NCBI GenBank assembly: GCA_041395525.1
Contig: JAWLAH010000003.1
Span: 186,001-250,000, forward strand
Length of the DNA stretch: 64,000 nucleotides
Source: CADEED01 sp020442965
GTDB taxonomy: Bacteria; Pseudomonadota; Gammaproteobacteria; Steroidobacterales; Steroidobacteraceae
Direction: 5' to 3'
The notes beneath the pieces were generated by a model. The model did not search any database, was not told the origin of the DNA, and worked only from the letters and a program-made list of their open reading frames with translations. Both the position numbers and the translations under genes were made by a program. Below are positions 44,595 through 52,396 of this stretch, in pieces. Positions within the stretch are counted from its first letter, which is position 1; each line of letters opens with the position of its first letter.

Positions 44595-45371
44595 CTACGA
44601 GCGGCTCCGGCTGGCGGGTGACACGTGCACGAAGGGGAAGCGCCGCCACAAAATGATCGGCAGCCGTAGCAGCATGCCCGTGAACATTCGTACGTGCATC
44701 CAGCTGATGCGCAGGTTGTCCTCGAGCATGCGAAAGTGCGAGATGCCGTCGAGCGGATACGAGACGCGCGTCGGCAGCCACTGCATCGGCTGTCCGCGCC
44801 AGTGCAGCCGAACCAATAACTCCGGATCAAAATCCATGCGCAAACCGAGTTGAGCCGAATCGAGTACCGCGACGACCGGGGCGAGCGGGTAGACGCGAAA
44901 GCCGCACATCGAATCGCGGATCTCGAACGACAGCGTGTGAATCCAGACGAGCACGTGAGTGAAATAGCGCGACAGAAAGCGCAATCGCGGGATCGACTGA
45001 TCGAAGACCGGTTGCCCGCAGATCAGCGCCGACGGGCTAGTCCGTGCGGCTGTCAGGAAACGAGGGATATCAGCGAGCGTATGCTGGCCGTCCGCGTCGA
45101 TCTGGAAGGCATGAGTATGGCCAGCAAGCAGCGCCGCTCGCAGGCCCGCGCTGACGGCGCCGCCCTTACCAAGATTCTGCGGGTTGGTCACCAGTGTGAT
45201 GCCGGGCTGCTGCGCCAATTTTTGCAACACAATTCGGCAGTGCGGGCTCGAGCCGTCGTCTACGAGAATAATCGGCAGACCGTGCGCCCTGACACCCGCA
45301 ACAACACGCCCGGTGGCGTCCTCGTGATTGTAGACCGGCAAGACTGCGACTGGCGAGAACAGTGCGCTCAC
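44595..45371 (-). CDS. Family 2 glycosyltransferase
   Basis: A 258-residue GT2 enzyme of the DPM1/DPG-synthase type. Family blocks: VLPVYNHED, ILVDDGSS, NLGKGGAVSAGL, and QIDADGQH with the metal-binding DxD. A C-terminal hydrophobic or amphipathic stretch (MLLRLPIILWRRFPF) could attach it to the membrane. In aryl-polyene clusters a GT2 protein, sometimes fused to an acyltransferase, helps build the lipid-sugar anchor. Here the acyltransferase is separate (45650). It overlaps the ACP2 gene by 4 nt. Confidence 0.88.
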   Translation of the reverse strand: MSALFSPVAVLPVYNHEDATGRVVAGVRAHGLPIILVDDGSSPHCRIVLQKLAQQPGITLVTNPQNLGKGGAVSAGLRAALLAGHTHAFQIDADGQHTLADIPRFLTAARTSPSALICGQPVFDQSIPRLRFLSRYFTHVLVWIHTLSFEIRDSMCGFRVYPLAPVVAVLDSAQLGLRMDFDPELLVRLHWRGQPMQWLPTRVSYPLDGISHFRMLEDNLRISWMHVRMFTGMLLRLPIILWRRFPFVHVSPASRSRS

Positions 45372-45616
45372 GATGCCTGCAAGCGTTCGATCGCGAGCAC
45401 GAGATCGTTCACCGTGCGAACTGAGCGAAAGTCGTCCGCGGTCATTTTCTTGCCGGTTGATTTCTTCAAGCGATCGATCAGATCCACCGCATCGATGCTA
45501 TCGATCTCGAGATCGTCATTGAGATGCGCGTCGAGTTTGATACGCGTCGGGTCGAGTTCGAACAGCTCGGCGAGCGAGTCTCGTACCATGTCGTGGATTT
45601 GTTCTCGTGATTGCAT
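45368..45616 (-). CDS. Acyl carrier protein 2 of the aryl-polyene cluster
   Basis: An 82-residue ACP. The Ppant serine (Ser40) lies in LEIDSIDAVDL. Acidic helices and length are normal. Two distinct ACPs (with the one at 38092) are standard in aryl-polyene systems, one thought to accept the starter or the malonyl extender. It lies 33 nt after the acyltransferase gene and overlaps the glycosyltransferase by 4 nt. Confidence 0.92.
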   Translation of the reverse strand: MQSREQIHDMVRDSLAELFELDPTRIKLDAHLNDDLEIDSIDAVDLIDRLKKSTGKKMTADDFRSVRTVNDLVLAIERLQAS

Positions 45617-45649
45617 TGCCAGATGCCTCAGGGTCCCTGAGTGCCTATG

Positions 45650-46453
45650 CTAATGCAATGGCCCGGCGGAAAGACGGGCCTCGTACAGCTCGATCAGGTG
45701 CTGGTTCAATTGGCGCGCCGCCACCGGGGGCGGGCGCTCGCCGCGGTAGGGTGCAAGCGGCAAATCCTCGCCGACTTGCAGGACAAAATGCGGCCGTCTT
45801 GGCGGCACCCGATACCACGGCTGGCCTTTGCCGAGCACGACCGGCGTACACCAGATGAATACCGGCGTGATGAATTCCGCGGCGCGCAGGGCGATCGCGG
45901 CGGCACCGCGATGAAACCGCATCGCTTCGCCCGGGCGGCTGCGCGTACCTTGTGGAAACACGATCAGGGATTGGCCGCCCTGCAACACGGCGCTCGCATG
46001 CTCGATCATCGCGTCGGTGGGCTCGTTCTTGACGTAACCGGATTGCGACACGGCGAGCGCGGTGAAAGCGTTCCGAAAAAGCTGGTGCTTGACGATGCTG
46101 CACGAGTCGCGACTGAAGCCGAGCAGAAAGATCACATCACACATCGTCGGGTGATTGGCGATCACGAGTTGGCCCGCTCGACCGAATCGCGCCGCACCGT
46201 GAATCTCATAGCTGATGCCGCCCAGCGAGCTCATCAGCCAGACGAATGCACGCATCGCGAGCGCCAGGGTGCGCCTTGCACGCTCTCGTCGTGCACGCTC
46301 GCCGCCGGGCAGCAGCCAATAGATCGGAAATATGGCGAGTCCTAGCACGAGGCCACCCAGTCCAAACAGGGTGAAACAGAATGCGGTGACCGCCAGGCGT
46401 GCCCACCACGCGTCGCCCCGCCCAACCGGCGTGCTTTGTATGCTAGCGGCCAT
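45650..46453 (-). CDS. PlsC-like acyltransferase 1
   Basis: A membrane-bound acyltransferase of about 267 residues. The N-terminus has two hydrophobic segments (AVTAFCFTLFGLGGLVLGL and a following IFPIYWLL). The catalytic HxxxxD motif is ANHPTMCDVIF, and the substrate loop is FPQGTRSRPG. It resembles 1-acyl-glycerol-phosphate acyltransferases and may acylate the lipid anchor of the pigment. The ATG at 46453 shares a CATG with the divergent PPTase start at 46452. An upstream in-frame start at 46483 is also possible and would lie inside the PPTase gene. Confidence 0.85.
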   Translation of the reverse strand: MAASIQSTPVGRGDAWWARLAVTAFCFTLFGLGGLVLGLAIFPIYWLLPGGERARRERARRTLALAMRAFVWLMSSLGGISYEIHGAARFGRAGQLVIANHPTMCDVIFLLGFSRDSCSIVKHQLFRNAFTALAVSQSGYVKNEPTDAMIEHASAVLQGGQSLIVFPQGTRSRPGEAMRFHRGAAAIALRAAEFITPVFIWCTPVVLGKGQPWYRVPPRRPHFVLQVGEDLPLAPYRGERPPPVAARQLNQHLIELYEARLSAGPLH

Positions 46454-47108
46454 GACCGAGAGCACCCTGGTTGTCTGGCTCACCGATCAAAGCGCCACGC
46501 GGCATTTTGATGCGGCCACTCTGGGCGAGGCCGATCGCGCCCGCTACCAACGAATGCGTTCGCCACTGCGGCGCCGGCAGTGGCAAATGAGCCGAGCGCT
46601 CGCTGCCCATGTCGGAGCCAGGAGTGCGCACAGCCTCAGTCACAGTGGCGAATTCGCATGCCTTGCGATCGATGCGCGAGCGGCATCGGTCGGCGTCGAT
46701 CTCGAGGTTGTCACGGTTCGGGACTTCCAGCGTGTCGCACGTGCCGCCTTTGCCCCGCCCGAGATCGAGCAGCTGGACGCTGCACCGCGGCACGCGGTGG
46801 CGGTGCAGTTCTATCAACTCTGGACCTTGAAAGAAGCCTTCGCCAAGGCGCTCAAATTGCCGCTCGCGACCGCCTTGCACGACTGCTCGTTCGAGCTGCG
46901 AGATGGCAACTGGCGCGCCTCGATCCCGACAGCGGCCAACTGGCGCGCGGTGGTTTGGCAGCCGTGCCCCGCTCTCGTGCTGAGCGCCGTGTCGATCACT
47001 GCGCCCGGGTCGACCAGCGCGAGCGATTCGTGCGCCACCTATCGCTGGCCGTCGACCGACTGTCGGGTGTGGCCCATGCTGCTCGATCTGTCGAGCAAGG
47101 CAGGGTGA
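46452..47108 (+). CDS. 4'-phosphopantetheinyl transferase, Sfp type
   Basis: A 218-residue Sfp-type PPTase that adds phosphopantetheine to ACPs. The two family motifs are SVGVDLEVV and FYQLWTLKEAFAKAL, with the Asp, Glu and Lys that bind Mg and CoA. SLSHSGEFACLAI precedes the first. It is the only forward gene between two reverse-strand acyltransferases and probably activates the two cluster ACPs. Its start codon is interlocked with that of the divergent acyltransferase. The C-terminal third is weakly conserved, as usual for the family. Confidence 0.88.
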   Translation: MTESTLVVWLTDQSATRHFDAATLGEADRARYQRMRSPLRRRQWQMSRALAAHVGARSAHSLSHSGEFACLAIDARAASVGVDLEVVTVRDFQRVARAAFAPPEIEQLDAAPRHAVAVQFYQLWTLKEAFAKALKLPLATALHDCSFELRDGNWRASIPTAANWRAVVWQPCPALVLSAVSITAPGSTSASDSCATYRWPSTDCRVWPMLLDLSSKAG

Positions 47109-47125
47109 ACTGCGGTGCGCAAGCA

Positions 47126-47842
47126 CTAACGACTCTGCTGTGCTGATACGACGTTCGCCTCGATCCACGCCTGGGCTTGCGCATTGATATCGCGTGGCTC
47201 GCGACCGGCCGTCTGGATCGGCGGGCCAACGCGTACCGTGATGGTCCCCGGCTTCTTGGCAAACGCCCGTCGGCCCCAGAAATAGCCAGCGTCGTGCGCG
47301 ATCGGCACGATCAACTTCTGACATGCCTGCGCCAACAGCGCGCCGCTGACGCCGTACTTGCGCGTTTCGCCGGGCGGCAGCCGGGTCCCCTCCGGGAACA
47401 CCATGACCCAGGCGCCGCGCTCGAAACGCTCTTTGCCCTGCGCGAGAATTTGCGTGACGGCCGTGGTGCCGGACTTGCGATCGATCGCAATACAGCCGGC
47501 GAGCGTACAACCCCAGCCGACTATCGGGATTCGCAGCACCTCGCGCTTCATGACCCACACGAGCGGCGGGAACAGCGCCATCTGTGCGATCGTCTCCCAG
47601 GCGGAGGAGTGCTTCATGTAGAACACGCCGGGTTCCGCGGGAATGTTCTCGATGCCTTCGAGGCGATAATCGAGGCGACAGATGACTTTTAGCCCTTTGA
47701 GGATACTGCGGGCCCAAAATCTAGCTAATTTGTACCTTCCATGGAACGATAAGAAAGGCGAGGCCGCCACGTAGAAGAGGCCGTAGAGCGGTGTCCAAAC
47801 GAACAGATAGCTTGTGAACACCAGCGACGCGAGCCACTGCAT
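47126..47842 (-). CDS. 1-acyl-sn-glycerol-3-phosphate acyltransferase (PlsC family)
   Basis: A 238-residue acyltransferase with an N-terminal membrane segment (LASLVFTSYLFVWTPLYGLF). The motif normally NHxxxxD reads MKHSSAWE here, a variant with His and Glu that is common in one proteobacterial PlsC branch; the second block is VFPEGTRLPPG. It could serve housekeeping phosphatidate synthesis or the pigment anchor. It lies 13 nt after glyS on the same strand, so it may be co-transcribed with glyQS rather than with the pigment genes. Convergent to the PPTase gene. Confidence 0.85.
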   Translation of the reverse strand: MQWLASLVFTSYLFVWTPLYGLFYVAASPFLSFHGRYKLARFWARSILKGLKVICRLDYRLEGIENIPAEPGVFYMKHSSAWETIAQMALFPPLVWVMKREVLRIPIVGWGCTLAGCIAIDRKSGTTAVTQILAQGKERFERGAWVMVFPEGTRLPPGETRKYGVSGALLAQACQKLIVPIAHDAGYFWGRRAFAKKPGTITVRVGPPIQTAGREPRDINAQAQAWIEANVVSAQQSR

Positions 47843-47855
47843 CGTAATTACCGCC

Positions 47856-50015
47856 TCAGCCTGGCAGCCGCGACAAGTCGGCGATTGCCGCGAACATATC
47901 GCGCAGCTCGCGCAGCAACGCCAGTCGGTTGGCGCGCACCACGGGGTCGGGGGCGTTCACCATCACGCCGTCGAAAAAGCTGTCGACCTCCGGCCGCAGT
48001 GTTGCGAGTGTTTCGAGCGCATCGGCGTAGCGTTGCTCCCGGACGGCGGTGGCGACCGGATCGCGTACCTTCAGCATTGCCGCATGCAGGGATTTCTCGG
48101 CCGGCTCCTGCAGTGCACCGGTATCGACCGCAGTCGCCGCAGTGGCCGCGCTCTTCTTCAGGATGTTGGCGATGCGCTTGTTAGCGGCAGCCAGACTCTC
48201 TGCCTCTGGTCGCTGCAAAAATCGCGCGAGCGCCGCGAGCCGAATGCCGAAGTCCAGTGGCGAGCGCGGTGCGGCGGCGTGCACCGCGTCGAACATTTCG
48301 GTCGTTGCGCCCGCGATCAAGGTAGGCGCTGCGACGGCGCTGTCGCCAGGTTCGCGGGCTGGCAATTTGTTATCCAGGAAGTAAGCACGCAGCCGTTCGA
48401 CGATGTAGTCCGCGACTTCGGAGGCCGCCGCCGGGTTCTCGACCGGCTGCAACGCGACCGCGCGCGCTGTGAGCGCGCCCAAGTCGAGGTCCAGCTGCTT
48501 CTCGACCAGGATGCGAATCACGCCGATCGCGGCGCGTCGTAGCCCGAACGGATCGCGTGTACCACTCGGCTTCTGCCCGATGGCGAAAATACCAGCCAGC
48601 GTGTCGAGTTTGTCTGCGAGCGCGAGTGCCGTGCCCACCTTCGAACTCGGTAGAGCGGTGCCCGCGCCGCGGGGCAGATAGTGTTCCTCGATCGCCGCGG
48701 CGACGTCGCTTCCCTCGCCATCGGCGGTCGCGAGATAGTGCCCCATGACGCCCTGGAGCTCGGGGAACTCGCCGACCATCGCCGACAGCAAATCGCACTT
48801 GGCGAGCATCGCGGCGCGTGCGGTTTGCACCGGGTCCGCGTCGATCAGCCGCGCAATCTCAACAGCCAGCACGGCGACACGTTCGGTACGCGCGCCGATC
48901 GAGCCGAGCTTCGCCTGATAGGTGACGTTGTCGAGCGCGGCCCGCCGACCGGCAAGTGGCTCATTGCGATCCTGTTCCCAGAAAAATGCCGCGTCCGAGA
49001 GCCGGGGCCGCACCACACGTTCGTTGCCGGCGCGAACCTGCGAAGGATCCCGGCTTTCTATATTGCTGACCGTAATGAACCAGGGAAGTAACGATCCGGC
49101 GGAATCGAGGACTGGAAAGTACCGCTGGTGGTCCTGTAGCGTCGAAATCAATACTTCCCGCGGAAGCTTCAAGAACCGCGCTTCGAACTGTCCGGCCACG
49201 GCAACGGGCCACTCCACCAAGGCGGTGACTTCTTCGAGTAATGCATCGTCCACGAGCGTTTCGCCGCCGATCGCGTCTCCGGCCGCCACCACCTGCTGCC
49301 TGATACGTGCGCGACGTGCGGCGAAATCGGCGATCACCTGGCCACGCTCGCGCAGTTGGCGTTCGTAATCCGCGGGCCGCTCGATCGTGATGGACCCGGG
49401 CGCGTGAAAACGATGACCCCGAGTGCTATTCCCTGCAAGCGTATCGAGCAAGTTTGCCTCGATGACTTCCGCGCCGAACAACATCAGTAGCCAATGGACC
49501 GGCCGTACGAACTCGGCGTCGGAGGAGCCCCAACGCATGCGCTTGGGAATCGGCAACGCGGCGAGTGCACGTTGCACGATGAGCGGCAGTAGCTCGTGCG
49601 TCAGCACGCCAGGCTTGCTGCCTGCGTAAAAGAGAAACTCGCCCTTACCTTCGGTGACGCGTGCGAGCGCCGCAACCGTGACGCCGCATTTCTCGGCGAA
49701 CTTGACGGCAGCCGGTTTGGCATTGCCCTCGGCATCGAACGCCGCCGATACTGGTGGTCCCCGCAATTTGATTTCCTGGGACGGCTGCTCGGTTGCAAGC
49801 TGAGCGACACGTACCGCGAGCCGGCGCGGTGTTGCGAACGATTCAACTAGAGCGTGTGGTAGACCCGCTTCGTTCAAACCGGCCGCGATCCCGGCTGCAA
49901 ACGAACGCTCCAGTTCCGGGAGCGCGAGCGGCGGCAGTTCTTCCGTGCCGATCTCGACCAGGAAATCCCGATGCGTCCCGGCAGCCGCCGAATTGGCGCT
50001 CGCTGTGCTGCTCAC
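47856..50015 (-). CDS. glyS: Glycyl-tRNA synthetase beta subunit
   Basis: A 719-residue beta subunit of the alpha2beta2 glycyl-tRNA synthetase. N-terminal FLVEIGTEELPP and the downstream FAEKCGV, LPLIVQRALAALPIPKRMRWG and VGEFPELQGVMGHYLA blocks are typical; a C-terminal anticodon-binding-like domain ends the protein. Length is normal (E. coli 689). The start overlaps the glyQ stop by 4 nt, the standard glyQS organisation of gammaproteobacteria. Confidence 0.96.
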   Translation of the reverse strand: MSSTASANSAAAGTHRDFLVEIGTEELPPLALPELERSFAAGIAAGLNEAGLPHALVESFATPRRLAVRVAQLATEQPSQEIKLRGPPVSAAFDAEGNAKPAAVKFAEKCGVTVAALARVTEGKGEFLFYAGSKPGVLTHELLPLIVQRALAALPIPKRMRWGSSDAEFVRPVHWLLMLFGAEVIEANLLDTLAGNSTRGHRFHAPGSITIERPADYERQLRERGQVIADFAARRARIRQQVVAAGDAIGGETLVDDALLEEVTALVEWPVAVAGQFEARFLKLPREVLISTLQDHQRYFPVLDSAGSLLPWFITVSNIESRDPSQVRAGNERVVRPRLSDAAFFWEQDRNEPLAGRRAALDNVTYQAKLGSIGARTERVAVLAVEIARLIDADPVQTARAAMLAKCDLLSAMVGEFPELQGVMGHYLATADGEGSDVAAAIEEHYLPRGAGTALPSSKVGTALALADKLDTLAGIFAIGQKPSGTRDPFGLRRAAIGVIRILVEKQLDLDLGALTARAVALQPVENPAAASEVADYIVERLRAYFLDNKLPAREPGDSAVAAPTLIAGATTEMFDAVHAAAPRSPLDFGIRLAALARFLQRPEAESLAAANKRIANILKKSAATAATAVDTGALQEPAEKSLHAAMLKVRDPVATAVREQRYADALETLATLRPEVDSFFDGVMVNAPDPVVRANRLALLRELRDMFAAIADLSRLPG

Positions 50016-50968
50016 GCCGCAGCTCCCGCGGCGGCGTGGGACTCCCTGGCGCGCAGCATCGGAAACCCGAGTGCTGCGCGACTTTCGTAATAGACCTGCG
50101 CCACACCGCGTGCGAGTGTGCGAACCCGCAGGATGTAGCGTTGCCGCTCCGTCACCGAGATCGCACGGCGCGCGTCGAGCAGATTGAACGTATGCGAAGC
50201 CTGTAGCACTTGTTCGTAGGCGGGCAACGCCAGCTTGGCCTCCAACAATGTGCCACAGGCTTGTTCATGTTCGTCGAAGTGGCGCAGCAAGACCGCGGTG
50301 TCCGCGTACTCGAAGTTGTACTTGGACTGCTCCACCTCGTTCTGATGAAAGACATCTCGATAGGTAATGCGTCCTAGCGGGCCATCAGTCCAGACGAGAT
50401 CGAACACGCTCTCGACACCCTGAAGATACATGGCGAGGCGCTCGAGACCGTAGGTGATCTCGCCCGTCACGGGCCGGCAGTCGAGACCGCCTACTTGCTG
50501 AAAATAGGTGAACTGCGTTACTTCCATGCCGTTCAACCACACCTCCCAGCCCAGGCCCCAGGCGCCCAGCGTCGGCGATTCCCAGTTGTCCTCAACGAAG
50601 CGAATGTCGTGCACTAACGAGTCGAACCCGAGTGCGCGCAATGAGCCGAGATACAGATCAAGGATCTCGAGCGGCGACGGCTTGATCACTACCTGAAACT
50701 GGTAGTAGTGCTGCAGCCGGAACGGGTTGTCACCGTAGCGCCCATCGGTCGGCCGCCGTGACGGCTGCACGTAGGCGGCGCTCCACGGCTCCGGGCCGAT
50801 CGAGCGCAGGAAGGTCGCCGTGTGGAACGTGCCGGCGCCCATTTGCATGTCGTAGGGCTGCAGAATGACGCAGCCACGATCCGCCCAGTAGCGCTGCAGG
50901 GCAAAGATCAAATCCTGGAAGGTCTGCGGCGGGTTGCCGAGCGGCATACGATCGAGTGACGGCGGCAT
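50012..50968 (-). CDS. glyQ: Glycyl-tRNA synthetase alpha subunit
   Basis: A 318-residue catalytic alpha subunit. FQDLIFALQRYWADRGCVILQP, MQMGAGTFHTATFLR, YVQPSRRPTDGRYG and YLGSLRALGFD are near-invariant family blocks. A second in-frame ATG eight codons in is also a possible start. It is transcribed with glyS. Together they attach glycine to tRNA-Gly. Confidence 0.97.
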   Translation of the reverse strand: MPPSLDRMPLGNPPQTFQDLIFALQRYWADRGCVILQPYDMQMGAGTFHTATFLRSIGPEPWSAAYVQPSRRPTDGRYGDNPFRLQHYYQFQVVIKPSPLEILDLYLGSLRALGFDSLVHDIRFVEDNWESPTLGAWGLGWEVWLNGMEVTQFTYFQQVGGLDCRPVTGEITYGLERLAMYLQGVESVFDLVWTDGPLGRITYRDVFHQNEVEQSKYNFEYADTAVLLRHFDEHEQACGTLLEAKLALPAYEQVLQASHTFNLLDARRAISVTERQRYILRVRTLARGVAQVYYESRAALGFPMLRARESHAAAGAAA

Positions 50969-51058
50969 GAACTCCGGGCTCTATTGAATCTGGGCTCTGT
51001 TGAGCAGGGCGCGAGTATAGCCGGGGGGCGAGTCGCTCGCCCGCTGTGGCGGGCCGCA

Positions 51059-51754
51059 CTAGAGATTGATGGCGCGCAGTTCGTACGCTGCGGCGATGCG
51101 CTCGCCATTCCACACGTACCGCAAATGCATGCCCTGACGGACATTGCGTACGAGACGTGGGCGATAAATCGCGACGCATTGACCGGCAACACGCCGCACG
51201 CTGTCGAATGCGATGCCGTTGGCGCCGCCAGCCTGTAGTTTGCGGCCGAGCGCTTGCGACGCGGCGTAATCTTGCGGATCGTACTCGCGCGCGAATGCGG
51301 CCCGCCTGCCGCGCAGATCGTGCAATTCGCAGTCGATGTCGGCGAGGTAGCTGCGCATCTCCAGTTCCATCGGCGGCTCATGCGTTGCACGCATGAAGCG
51401 CTCCCGGTGATAGCGTGTTTCGGCGATGGCGGTGGATTGCGATTCAGCCGCGTAATAGGCACCGAACGTACCATCGGCAAAGCGTGAGCCTGGCCACGAA
51501 ACATGCGTGAAAGGCGCCATCACGATCGACGCGTTCGGCCCGGAGACGCGGTCCGCCTTCGGCACCAGCGCGATATCGCCAATCTCGTCGCGCAGACGCG
51601 GATTGGTGAGCGACTCGAGTTGGTAGAGTGCATCCCAATCGGCGGGGTCCGCGATGCGCTCGAACAAGTTGATGGTGGGTAGCCGGCTCGGGACGATGCG
51701 ATGGCAGGGTGCCATGCGCACCGTACGCACCGCGATCTCAGCCGCGTTCGGCAT
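51059..51754 (-). CDS. RES-domain toxin
   Basis: A protein of about 231 residues from the ATG at 51754. The RES family name motif region is visible as ADGTFGAYYAAESQSTAIAET (R-x-S/T-x-E pattern modified) and a C-terminal block GGANGIAFDSVR with GQCVAIYRP. RES toxins act on NAD+ (NAD phosphorylase or glycohydrolase activity is known for several). It overlaps the Xre gene by 17 nt, antitoxin first, the normal order. It is longer at the N-terminus than the shortest RES proteins. Start could also be in-frame at 51775. Confidence 0.85.
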   Translation of the reverse strand: MPNAAEIAVRTVRMAPCHRIVPSRLPTINLFERIADPADWDALYQLESLTNPRLRDEIGDIALVPKADRVSGPNASIVMAPFTHVSWPGSRFADGTFGAYYAAESQSTAIAETRYHRERFMRATHEPPMELEMRSYLADIDCELHDLRGRRAAFAREYDPQDYAASQALGRKLQAGGANGIAFDSVRRVAGQCVAIYRPRLVRNVRQGMHLRYVWNGERIAAAYELRAINL

Positions 51755-52157
51755 CGAGATACTGCCGGACGACATACAGATCCGCGACTTGTCCGCTCAA
51801 CATCCGTTCGATTGCCGAACGCCCGGCAAACGGCGCTGCCGCATTGGGTTTGCGCAGCCACGCGTCCGCGGCCGCAGCGTCAGGTAGCAGGATTTGTAGC
51901 GATTTGTAGATACCAAGCAGGTACGAAATGCGTTCAAGCGTGTCACGCGGCAAACGGGGGCTGGGGTCCTTTTTCCACTTGAAGAAGGTCGAGCGCGACT
52001 GCAGGCCCAACAACGCCAGCTGTTCCGCCACCGACAAATGCCACGCATCGGCTAACGCCACGAATGCCCGGATGCCCGCGCCACCCAAATGAGAGCCGCT
52101 CCGGTCGGTTACTCCGATAGCACCAGGTGGTGCAAGTGCAGCTTGATTCGAGCTCAT
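51738..52157 (-). CDS. Xre/MbcA-ParS-type antitoxin
   Basis: A 139-residue antitoxin from the ATG at 52157, preceded by a strong GGAGG six bases upstream. An N-terminal helix-turn-helix region contains WHLSVAEQLALLGLQSRSTFFKWKK; the C-terminal DUF2384-like part has LLGIYKSLQILLPD, then AWLRKPNAAAPFAGRSAIE. This is the antitoxin architecture of RES/Xre toxin-antitoxin pairs; the DNA-binding domain probably represses its own operon. The pair lies between glyQ and glnA. Confidence 0.85.
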   Translation of the reverse strand: MSSNQAALAPPGAIGVTDRSGSHLGGAGIRAFVALADAWHLSVAEQLALLGLQSRSTFFKWKKDPSPRLPRDTLERISYLLGIYKSLQILLPDAAAADAWLRKPNAAAPFAGRSAIERMLSGQVADLYVVRQYLDAERG

Positions 52158-52176
52158 ATTCACCTCCGCGATCTAA

Positions 52177-52209
52177 ATGTAGACTATCGTACATGAAGAT
52201 CTATATCAA
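52177..52209 (-). promoter_or_regulatory. Candidate promoter and operator of the RES/Xre pair
   Basis: On the reverse strand TTGATA (52209-52204) and GATAGT at about a 15-nt spacing form a plausible weak promoter. Overlapping it is an inverted repeat ATGTA (52177-52181) and TACAT (52190-52194) with an 8-nt centre, placed where an autoregulating antitoxin would bind. Based on position and symmetry only. Confidence 0.35.
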
Positions 52210-52260
52210 GACCAAAAGAACGGGTGCAGCGCCCTGTTTCGGAGCATCATGACGCCTATC

Positions 52261-52275
52261 GCACCGTTTCTGTGC
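52261..52275 (+). promoter_or_regulatory. NtrC-binding site upstream of glnA
   Basis: GCAC, seven bases, GTGC: an exact match to the half-site spacing of the known NtrC site (GCAC-N7-GTGC). It is 52 bp upstream of the sigma-54 element, suitable for activation by DNA looping. The ntrB-ntrC genes lie 1.4 kb downstream of this promoter's gene. Confidence 0.75.
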
Positions 52276-52326
52276 AAATCAGGTAGTACAAGCCGCTAAG
52301 CGCTTGATTCTATTCACATCGAAGTT

Positions 52327-52342
52327 TGGCATGGCGCATGCA
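52327..52342 (+). promoter_or_regulatory. Sigma-54 promoter of glnA
   Basis: TGGCATG, four bases, ATGCA. This matches the -24/-12 consensus TGGCACG-N4-TTGCA at 10 of 12 fixed positions, with the GG and GC dinucleotides at the required spacing. Transcription would start near 52353, leaving a leader of about 45 nt before the glnA ATG at 52397. Fits control by NtrC. Confidence 0.78.
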
Positions 52343-52396
52343 TCTACCTCGCCTGACGCTTCTTCATTGCTCCGATCGAACCAACAGAGGACCAAC

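Larger units (their letters stand above)
28642..47842. other. Aryl-polyene (xanthomonadin-like) biosynthetic gene cluster
   Basis: A contiguous 19-kb block of 22 genes in five runs of alternating strand holding nearly the whole known aryl-polyene set: chorismatase, AMP-ligase, two ACPs, three ketosynthase-fold proteins, ketoreductase, two hotdog dehydratases, thioesterase, glycosyltransferase, three acyltransferases, LolA-like carrier, MMPL exporter, COG4648 membrane protein, a small periplasmic protein, PPTase and two flavin halogenase-like proteins. Known clusters of this kind (E. coli CFT073 ape, Xanthomonas pig) make membrane-anchored aryl polyenes that protect against oxidative and light stress. 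No tyrosine ammonia-lyase and no methyltransferase are visible. The right border is set before glyS, an unrelated core gene. Confidence 0.92.

Noticed and set aside
46443..47717. Reverse-strand open frame of 424 codons opposite the PPTase gene
   Set aside because: It lies antisense to two genes with clear family motifs, has no recognisable motif itself, and is a by-product of high GC content.
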